Made by a program: the position numbers and the translations under genes. Source: CAVZMI01 sp050011775 (GTDB lineage: Bacteria; Bacteroidota; Ignavibacteria; UBA10030; CAVZMI01). From it: 64,000 nt of DNA. Numbering within the stretch: the stretch's first letter is position 1; the number at the start of each line of letters is the position of its first letter. The stretch spans positions 175,256 to 239,255 of the forward strand of contig JBEKIL010000004.1 of assembly GCA_050011775.1 (NCBI GenBank). The letters run 5' to 3'. Positions 53,272-61,100 of this stretch are shown piece by piece. The notes beneath the pieces were generated by a model. It saw nothing but the letters and a program-made list of their open reading frames with translations. It was not told the DNA's origin and ran no database searches.

Positions 53272-54782
53272 TACTGCTTCGCACTCTCATTCTCACCGAA
53301 CACGAGTGCCTCATACACAAAAATCTCCGCATCTTTCCATCCGTCCCAACCGATCCCGGCTTTATCCTGGGCGCAGTGGCCAAGAAATTCTTCTTTCGAC
53401 CACCCCGTCTCAGACGCGACCTGAGGCAGGAATGTTCCCGATCGCCCTCCCTTCCGGATATAAATCCCGTGCCTGCCCAGGGTGATTTCGTCGATGGAGT
53501 GAATTTTCTTCATAGGCGTCAGAACTGAGATTTCAACTTCAAGAGATCCAAGCTCCGACGATTCGACAGGACGGAACCGCGGGTCCTCGGTTGCAGAAGC
53601 AATGGCCATCGACTGAACGACCTTGTACAGGGGCTCGCTTGCGTCGAACCGGCCAATACATCCTCTCAAAATACCTTGTTTCTTCAGGGTTACGAAGGCA
53701 CCGCATGGTGTCATGAGCGCAGGAGATATCGAAGATGCATCGATGACCGGCGTTTCCTGCTTTTCGAGATACTTATCGAGCGTTTTTCGAACGATGGACA
53801 ATAATTCTTTTTTCTCCCCTTCTGAAAGATTGAATCCTTGATCGGATTCCTCCTGATCGAGCGATACGGCAATTGCATTATAACCGACGACTGCATCACG
53901 TCCGCCAACGGGGGCATCACCGGAATTTTTATATAGGATCTTGTGGAATGAAACGTGCGGATTGTTTTCAGTCATAGCCAGGAGTGTCAGCACACACGAC
54001 CAACCGCACATACTCGTGCTCAGGTTGGGTATTTTCATGGTTTCGTTGTGCCTGAGCGTGTCAAGAAGAACTGAGACGGAATTCGAACAAACGGCGTTTG
54101 CAGATGCCATATCCACTTTCTTTGCGTCCTCATAGGAAGGATAATGCGAAAAATCGGTGCTGATGATAAAAAGGTTCCGCGAATTAAAATACGGTTTGAG
54201 TTCACGGGCAATTTCTTCACACGTTTTTATCCCGCCTGTTCCGACAACAATTGGTATAATGGTGAATTTTTTCTTCATGACATATTGAAGAAATGGAAGC
54301 TGGACCTCCACGCTGTGCTCTGCTGCATGGGCATCGTCACGTTCGATAAAAACCTTCGATCCTTTGATCAGCTTTTGAGCAAGCTCACGGTTGACCGGAA
54401 CAGGACCAAGCGGCGTGATATAATTTCCCTTCGTGTAGATTGCCGCTCCTTCAAAAGCGACATGATGGCTGGGTCCAAGAACGAATATATTTTCAAATTC
54501 CTTTTCGCCATCAATTTGGTTGAAGCCGGAAGCCGCGACCTCACCCGAAAACACATAGCCGGCATGAGGTGAAATGATTGCAACAACATTTTTCGCCTTT
54601 CCCGGCTGGACCGCTTTTGAGAAGAGGTCTGCAAGTGTTTGCTGCAGTACCGCCTTATCTTCCGGGTAAAACTGACCTGCAACAGCCGGTTTTCGGTCAA
54701 TTGAATTATCCTGTGACCGACAGCTCGATAACGCGTTCAGAAACGCGACGAGACAGATGATAAAATAGACATTTTTTTTCAT
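53271..54782 (-). CDS. Memo-AMMECR1 fusion lipoprotein (AmmeMemoRadiSam components B and A)
   Basis: 503 residues from the ATG at 54782 (MKKNVYFIICLVAF), six bases from GGAA. The lipobox LSSC (Cys near 21) makes it an exported lipoprotein. Residues about 30-290 are the Memo domain: KPAVAGQFYP, SPHAGYVFSGEVA, LGPSHHVAFEG, STDFSHYPSYEDA and SMCGWSCVLTLL, so the metal-site His and Cys residues are present. Residues about 320-500 are AMMECR1: TPCGAFVTLKKQG, LRGCIGRFDA, DPRFRPVESSEL, GTFLPQVASETG. The two parts are separate genes in many organisms. First gene of the cluster. Confidence 0.92.
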   Translation of the reverse strand: MKKNVYFIICLVAFLNALSSCRSQDNSIDRKPAVAGQFYPEDKAVLQQTLADLFSKAVQPGKAKNVVAIISPHAGYVFSGEVAASGFNQIDGEKEFENIFVLGPSHHVAFEGAAIYTKGNYITPLGPVPVNRELAQKLIKGSKVFIERDDAHAAEHSVEVQLPFLQYVMKKKFTIIPIVVGTGGIKTCEEIARELKPYFNSRNLFIISTDFSHYPSYEDAKKVDMASANAVCSNSVSVLLDTLRHNETMKIPNLSTSMCGWSCVLTLLAMTENNPHVSFHKILYKNSGDAPVGGRDAVVGYNAIAVSLDQEESDQGFNLSEGEKKELLSIVRKTLDKYLEKQETPVIDASSISPALMTPCGAFVTLKKQGILRGCIGRFDASEPLYKVVQSMAIASATEDPRFRPVESSELGSLEVEISVLTPMKKIHSIDEITLGRHGIYIRKGGRSGTFLPQVASETGWSKEEFLGHCAQDKAGIGWDGWKDAEIFVYEALVFGENESAKQ

Positions 54783-54875
54783 TGTATTTTCCATTAGTTG
54801 TTCTGTCGGGAACTTACTCAAACTTGGGCGGAATTGCAATCAAGAGAGTACAATATTCATCACAAGTGAAAACGT

Positions 54876-54905
54876 ACAAAAAAAGTCCAACATTTGTCGG
54901 ACTTT
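54876..54905 (-). terminator. Terminator after the PilB-like ATPase gene
   Basis: On the minus strand AAAGTCCGACA pairs with TGTTGGACTTT (one G-T pair) around two bases, followed by a long T-run (54884-54878). It ends the regulator-zinc ribbon-PilB transcript and lies about 50 bp past the stop. Confidence 0.85.
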
Positions 54906-54954
54906 CAAAATCGCATTTATTGCTCTTTTTCAAAAATGATGAGCCGGTGAGGAG

Positions 54955-56655
54955 TTACATAATACGTCGTGTCACACGCTGTATTTCTTCGATCGACGTC
55001 AACCCTGCCAGCGCTTTCTGGATTCCGTCGAAATACATATCATGGAAATTGTTTGCGACTGCCAGGTCGCGTAGCTTCCGGGTGGTGACTTCACCATAGA
55101 TAATCTCGCGCATCGCTTCGGTAATCATAAACACTTCATGAATCGCAAGGCGGCCTTTATATCCTATGCCCGTACAGAAGTTGCATCCTTTTCCCCGGAA
55201 AAATGTGATTCCCTCCGGAAGACCGGAGAGTCCCATCGTTCTCAGAAATTCACGACTCGGTTCATATTCCTCTTTACAACGAATGCAAATCCGCCTGACT
55301 AGTCGCTGCGCCTGTACACCAATAACGGACGCACTGACCCAGAACGAGGCGATACCGAGGTTGATGAGACGTGAAATGGCACCGAAAGCATCGTTCGTAT
55401 GAATTGTGCTCAGCACAAGATGTCCTGTTAACGCTGCTTCGGTTGCTATGATACCCGTCTCGGCATCGCGAATTTCACCGATAAGAATGATATTGGGATC
55501 CTGCCGCAGAATGGAACGAAGTGAAGTTGCGAATGTCAGTCCGCGCTCCGGAACGATCTGAACCTGGTTGACAAGCGGGAGTTTATACTCGACGGGATTT
55601 TCAACCGTTGTGATATTCTTTGTTATTCCCTTGATTTCGTTCAAGGCAGCATACAACGTAGTCGTTTTACCACTCCCCGTCGGACCGGTTACAAGGATGA
55701 TGCCGTTGGGAAGCCGCATTAATGACCGGAACAGCTTCAGGTTCTCTTCGGAGAAACCAAGATTCTCGAGCTCTATCATGCCTGATGATTTACTCAAAAT
55801 CCTGAGAACGATCTTCTCCCCTTCAATTAACGGCAGACTGCTGACGCGTACATCGAACGAGCGATCTGCAAAATCAATCGTGATGCGGCCGTCCTGCGGA
55901 ATAGCACGTTCGAACATATCCATGCCGCACTTTGATTTAACGACAGCGACCAACGCCGGGTGGGCTTCTTTCGGAAGTGTTAGAATACGTTGAAGCACAC
56001 CGTCAATCCGAAAACGTATCAATAATTCTTTTTCCAGCGGTTCGATATGGATATCACTTGCGCCCATTTTTGTGGCACGGAGAAATAATTCGTCGACCAG
56101 CTGGGCCATGGTGGCTTCTGAGGTTCCATCGACGAGTCTGCGTGATTCAGTGGCTCCCCCTTTTTGAAGATCGAATTTTTCGAGCTTGATCGTTGAAACC
56201 ATGTTCTGAAGCTTATCGATCGAACCCTGATACTTGTTAAAGGCCGTATCGAAATCCGACGGAGTTGTAACAATAGCGAGGACACTGCATCCGGTGAGTT
56301 TCTGTATCTGGATAACAACAGCTTTTATCGGGGGATCGATAAATGCCATCGTCAGCTCGATCCCAATGCGAAAAACCGGGATAGCACGGAATGTCTTGAT
56401 CTCTTCATCGGACAATAACTGCCCCGGTGCCGTTTCGATCTCGTTGGTAATTGCCCTCCGCGCACATTTAAATGATGCGCTGATGGTATCGGCAATGACA
56501 TTTTCAGAAATCGAAAAAACACTCATGAGACCACGTGTAATCCCTTTTTCCCGGATTGCGGCGAAAAAATTATCTTTTCGTGCTTCGAGCATCACCGGAT
56601 CAAGGCTGCCCTGAGCAATGAGCGCTTTAAGGAGGGTTTGATGTTCAGGTATCAT
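54955..56655 (-). CDS. PilB/GspE-type secretion or pilus assembly ATPase
   Basis: 566 residues. The N-terminal MshEN-like domain (1-150) is followed by the ATPase: GPTGSGKTTTLYAALNEI (Walker A, near 320), the Asp boxes TTVENPVEY and LRSILRQDPN, Walker B IILIGEIRD and the His box LTGHLVLSTIHTND. The zinc-binding tetracysteine is CIRCKEEYEP...GCNFCTGIGYKGR. It powers type IV pilus extension or type II secretion. Upstream on the same strand are a CheY-like regulator and a zinc ribbon protein; no pilin, PilT or PilC is in the window. Which machine it serves cannot be told. Confidence 0.9.
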   Translation of the reverse strand: MIPEHQTLLKALIAQGSLDPVMLEARKDNFFAAIREKGITRGLMSVFSISENVIADTISASFKCARRAITNEIETAPGQLLSDEEIKTFRAIPVFRIGIELTMAFIDPPIKAVVIQIQKLTGCSVLAIVTTPSDFDTAFNKYQGSIDKLQNMVSTIKLEKFDLQKGGATESRRLVDGTSEATMAQLVDELFLRATKMGASDIHIEPLEKELLIRFRIDGVLQRILTLPKEAHPALVAVVKSKCGMDMFERAIPQDGRITIDFADRSFDVRVSSLPLIEGEKIVLRILSKSSGMIELENLGFSEENLKLFRSLMRLPNGIILVTGPTGSGKTTTLYAALNEIKGITKNITTVENPVEYKLPLVNQVQIVPERGLTFATSLRSILRQDPNIILIGEIRDAETGIIATEAALTGHLVLSTIHTNDAFGAISRLINLGIASFWVSASVIGVQAQRLVRRICIRCKEEYEPSREFLRTMGLSGLPEGITFFRGKGCNFCTGIGYKGRLAIHEVFMITEAMREIIYGEVTTRKLRDLAVANNFHDMYFDGIQKALAGLTSIEEIQRVTRRIM

Positions 56656-56685
56656 ATCGTCGTTTAGTGTATGCCAAAGGTCGTC

Positions 56686-56760
56686 AGACTTCGACTAACT
56701 CTGTCGAGCTTATCCCCGCCAGCCTTCATCGGTCGATTGAGGCGGGCCGGCGCCTTAGGC
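56686..56760. repeat. REP-like palindromes between the zinc ribbon and ATPase genes
   Basis: ACTTCGACTAACTCTGTCGAG and CCCGCC...GGCGGG palindromic parts in a row, ending in GCGCCTTAGGCG, which contains the stop codon (56755-56757) of the zinc ribbon gene. Related to the other TCGA-rich palindromes in this window. Confidence 0.6.
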
Positions 56761-57078
56761 GGAGAAAAGAAGATCAATATCATCCTGTGAAAATGTTTGC
56801 GCTACTTCCTTCTCTTTCTGTATTTTTTCACGAAGAGTAAGCAATTCTTCGATTTCGTGGGACTTGTACTGTCGCGGAATATTCTGTTCCGATCCGCCAA
56901 TCAATATATCATCGACCGCCGAAGGAAGCAACGCCAATCCACATGTTCCACAATATTTATCTTCCATTGCGTTGACCGTTCCGCATCGATCACAGTAAAT
57001 TCCCAGCGGAGATCCACACATACGACAAAATTTTCTCAATTTGTCGTTCGGCACTTTACATTTCGGACATTCCATCAT
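56755..57078 (-). CDS. Double zinc ribbon protein with a FliM-like C-terminal peptide
   Basis: 107 residues. Two zinc ribbons cover residues 1-50: CPKC...CRMCG and CDRCG...CGTCG. A linker helix (about 70-92, EIEELLTLREKIQKEKEV) leads to the last eleven residues FSQDDIDLLFSA read to the end. That ending closely resembles the LSQDEIDALL peptide at the N-terminus of FliM, which binds phospho-CheY. The gene overlaps the CheY-like regulator gene by four bases (ATGA), so the match has a natural partner. It precedes the PilB-like ATPase gene. A coupling role is inferred. Confidence 0.8.
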   Translation of the reverse strand: MMECPKCKVPNDKLRKFCRMCGSPLGIYCDRCGTVNAMEDKYCGTCGLALLPSAVDDILIGGSEQNIPRQYKSHEIEELLTLREKIQKEKEVAQTFSQDDIDLLFSA

Positions 57079-57485
57079 TTCCTCAGCTTCTTTAATTCAT
57101 TTACATAGGCGACCGTTCGTTGAAGGGTCTCACGGAACTTCGCCTCTTCGAACGGTTTCAGAAGATAGGAATATGCACCGGCCTCTTTCAGTTGCAGAAC
57201 GGTTTCTCGCGAAGAGACCGATGTTGTCATCACCACTGTCGCATTCGCATCGTAACTTCGAATTTCTTGAAGCGTTGTCACACCGTCAACCTCGGGCATA
57301 ACAACGTCGAGAAAAACAATATCAGGCTGTGATAGCTTGTATTGCTCGACTCCCTCCATTCCAGATGCGGCAGTCAGAATTTTTGTGAAGCCTGCCTTGC
57401 GTATGTACGTACTAATGAGCGCACGAAGGTGAGGTGAGTCATCGATGACAAGAAAAGTATAATCGGAAGTCACGTCTGGTGACAA
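57075..57485 (-). CDS. CheY-like single-domain response regulator
   Basis: 136 residues from a TTG at 57485, nine bases after AAGGAG; the ATG at 57560 adds a tail with no family match. The receiver domain is complete: FLVIDDSPH (acidic pair), the phosphorylated Asp in IVFLDVVMPEVDG, Thr in VVMTTSVSS and Lys in YLLKPFEE. No output domain follows. It is the first gene of the regulator-zinc ribbon-PilB group. Its kinase is not encoded next to it on the same strand; the giant sensor at 58121 is divergent but lacks kinase parts. Confidence 0.9.
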   Translation of the reverse strand: MSPDVTSDYTFLVIDDSPHLRALISTYIRKAGFTKILTAASGMEGVEQYKLSQPDIVFLDVVMPEVDGVTTLQEIRSYDANATVVMTTSVSSRETVLQLKEAGAYSYLLKPFEEAKFRETLQRTVAYVNELKKLRK

Positions 57486-58120
57486 GTTCGAAATCTCCTT
57501 TGCTTTGTCACAAAATAGAACTCGGTACGAGAGTTTACGAAAAAGACCCTGTGGAATCAAGTCGTACTCTGGAAATCCCGCCGGATATCTCTCCGAGCTC
57601 TACCTTGAATATTCGGTCGGATTGAGCGTTATCTTTAGGCTGAATATTATAAAAGGAGTCTGGAACCTGACATACAGAGGGTGTGTTGTTCTCCTTTTCA
57701 CTCTATATATTTTTTGTGGTTCTCTTTTTTATTTTCTCAAACTATCTTTGAGAATTTTCCCTTTACGGCTAATATTAGCCATAATTATTATTCATCCCGG
57801 GAAAAAACCTAAAATCTTTAGTTTTTTTATCATTTTGCTGGCATTCGTTTTATGCTTCTTAATTGCTCTTCATATAATTTCCAGTCACTTACCGAGATTG
57901 TATCATAATATTTCTCATTAATCTATAAGATTTCAGTTTTTTCAATATTCTGCCGAAAATATACAATAGGAAGTGTCAATGAAAGAGTGTCAAAAGAAGA
58001 AGGGAGTATTTTCGAGGATGAAGAACCGTTATTTCTCTACTTCTATATACAGTGGCACTGTTAATGATGCTTATGAATTTGTAACATCAGTGGTATAAAT
58101 GGTTATTGTTGGAGAACGAC
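57486..58120. other. Divergent intergenic region of about 630 bp
   Basis: It separates the response regulator (leftward) from the giant sensor gene (rightward). A TCTCAAA/TTTGAGA hairpin lies at 57735-57753 and a weak CTAAA/TTTAG hairpin followed by TTTTTTT at 57809-57828. A 138-codon frame (57505-57921) has biased AT-rich content and no ribosome site and is not supported. A possible 39-codon ORF at 57979 is listed separately. Confidence 0.5.
57979..58098 (+). CDS. Possible 39-residue peptide ahead of the giant sensor gene
   Basis: ATG at 57979 with AGGAAG five bases upstream, 39 codons, ending 22 bp before the sensor's ATG. The product begins MKECQKKKGVFSRMKNRY and has no known relative. 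It could be a leader ORF coupling translation, or chance. Confidence 0.3.
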   Translation: MKECQKKKGVFSRMKNRYFSTSIYSGTVNDAYEFVTSVV

Positions 58121-61100
58121 ATGAATAAAAGGGATAAAATTAGAATAATATTATTTCTTATTTGGATATTCTTTTTTACAGTCCACGATATAGTTATTGC
58201 ACAAACGCAAAACATACATTTCAAGCACCTTACCACAAATGACGGGCTTTCACACAGCTTTGCTCGTTCTATCCGCCAGGACAAGTACGGTTTTATTTGG
58301 ATTGGAACCGATGACGGTCTAAACCGCTATGATGGATATACTTTTCGTGTATACAAAAATAACTCTCACGATAAATATTCAATCAGCAATAATAATGTTT
58401 CGACTATATTTGAAGATAGCAGAGGGGAATTATGGTTTGGCACTGCACAAGGCTTAAATCTTTACGATAGAAAAAACGATCGATTCATTCAGTATCCAAA
58501 ATTGTCACAGAATCCTGTGTTATCAATTGCAGAAGATAAAGACAAGATACTTTGGATAGGTACGACTGTTGAATTATACAGTTTCGATTTAAAAAATGAT
58601 AGTGTTCGTATTTATACTCCAAATATTATCACACACAACAAGGCTAACTTGAATACTGGAGGGCATAGGGCTATATTTATTGACAGCAGAAATAATTTAT
58701 GGATGGGTTCCAGTTATGGTTTACACTTGTATGACAAAGAAAAGGATTCATTCATCAATTATTATTACAACGATAAAAATCCTCATAGCTTGAACAATAA
58801 CGATGTTTATTCAATATTGGAAGACAAGACTGGCAGGCTATGGATAGGCACAGCGGCTGGCTTAAATTTATTTACGAATGCCCATGAACGTCCCTCAAAT
58901 GGTGTATTTGTCCATTATCAGAATAACAAAAATGATCTAAACAGCATTTCTCGGGGCACGGTTCTATCTCTCTTGGATGACAATAAACACAATTTATGGA
59001 TAGGTATTGAAGATGGCGGGTTGGACCTCCTTCATCTCGATGCCTACAAAAAAGGTGTCAATAGCTTTGTTCATTTCAAGAATGACCCCAACAGGCGAAC
59101 GAGTCTTAGTCATAATTCTATTCAATCTCTTTCCCAGGACAAACAAGGCAGCATCTGGGTTGGTACATTTGGTGATGGAATAAATATCATAAATCCCGGA
59201 TCAGAAAAGTTTATCCATATCATGAAAGAACCCGGGAACATAAATTCATTAAATAATAATCAAGTGAATGCTTTTTGTGAAGATAATGGTTTTCTCTGGA
59301 TAGGTACCGGAGGAGGCTTGAACCGATATGATAAAAGAAACGATACATATAAGCATTATGTTCATGATCCCTTAAATAAAAGAAGCATTGGTTCTGATGC
59401 TGTTTGGGCTATTTGTAAAGACAAGCATGGAAACTTATGGGTGGGAACATGGGGCGGTGGTCTTAATAGATTTGATTATAAAACCGGAACATTTGATCAT
59501 TATTATAATAATCCTAAAGACACTACAACCATCGGCAGCAACAATATATTCTCCATTTTTGAAGACAGCAGAGGAATTTTATGGATCGGAACCATGGGTG
59601 GCGGATTGAATATGTTTGACAGGAAAAAGAAAATATTTATCAGGTACGACGCATCAAATTCGGGAATATTATCCAACTATGTTCAAGCAATAATAGAAGC
59701 GAAAAATGGTGATTTGTGGTTTGCAAATGGAAGTGGATTCAGCCATTTCGATATAATAACAAAGAGATTCGAAAATTTTCAACATTCCATGAACGATAGT
59801 ACAAGTTTGAGCAGCAATGTGATATCATCAATTTTCGAAGATAGTAGAGGAAATCTTTGGATGGGAACAGCTGAAGGTCTTAATCTGTTTAACAACAACA
59901 CAAGAAGGTTTACGCGCTATTTCATAGAAAACGGATTGCCCGATAATTACATTAAAAGCATCCTTGAAGATAATCATGGAAATCTTTGGATCGGTACGAA
60001 TAAAGGTCTATCAAAATTTATTAACGCAATCAACCTGCCGGTAAAACCGGAATTCAAGAATTATGCATACGGAGACGGTTTACAGGGCGACGAATTCGGC
60101 AGACGATCATGTATAAGAGATGCTGACGGAATGATGTATTTTGGTGGATCAAACGGATTCAATGTTTTTAATCCCGATAGAATTATAGAAAATACATATA
60201 TTCCACCAATCGTCATCACCGATTTCCAAATTTTTAATAAACCCGTAGTGATTGGAGACAAGGGATTGAGCAATGAAATTGGTATGACCGAGGGTTTGGT
60301 TCTTTCATACAAGCAATCGGTTTTTTCATTCGATTTTGCTGCTCTTAATTACATTTCTTCGTCAAAGAACCAGTATGCGTATAAGATGGAGGGATTTGAT
60401 AAAGATTGGAATTATGTTGGCACAAAACACACTGCAACTTATACAAATTTAGATCCAGGGAAATATATATTTCGAGTAAGGGGTTCGAATAATGATGGGA
60501 TTTGGAATGAGGAGGGAATATCCATACTAATTACGATAATACCTCCGTTCTGGCAGACTCTTTGGTTCAGATTCGTAATGCTGGCTGTTTTGGCTGGTGC
60601 TGCCTTCTGGATCTACAAGTGGCGAGTGCAGGTGAGAGACTTTATAGAAGAGAGACGGATGGAAGCGGCTCTATCAAAGGAACGCAATCTTCTTCGAATG
60701 ATCATCGATAACCTCCCTGATGGGATCTATGCCAAAGATATGGAATGCCGTAAGACTTTCGCAAATAAGGCAGATTATCGAAACATGGGACTTGAATCGG
60801 AAGCCCAATTGCTGGGAAAGAATGATTACGAACTCTTCCCGAAGGAACTCGCCGATAAATTCATCGCCGATGATCGATCGGTTATTCAAACAGGCCAGCC
60901 TGTGCTCAATCGCGAGGAGTATGTGATCGATGCCGAAGGACAGAAACACTGGCTGATGACATCCAAGCTTCCTCTACGTGATCAGAAGGGCCAGATCATC
61001 GGTCTTCTCGGCATCGGGCGCGACATCACCAAGCTGAAGGAAGCCGAAGATATTTTGCAGGAAAGCGAAAAAAAATACAGGGAATTGTTTGATGAAGCCC

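Noticed and set aside
57505..57921. 138-codon plus-strand frame with hydrophobic content
   Set aside because: Hydrophobicity comes from T-rich DNA; it overlaps the regulator gene's 5' end and has no ribosome site.
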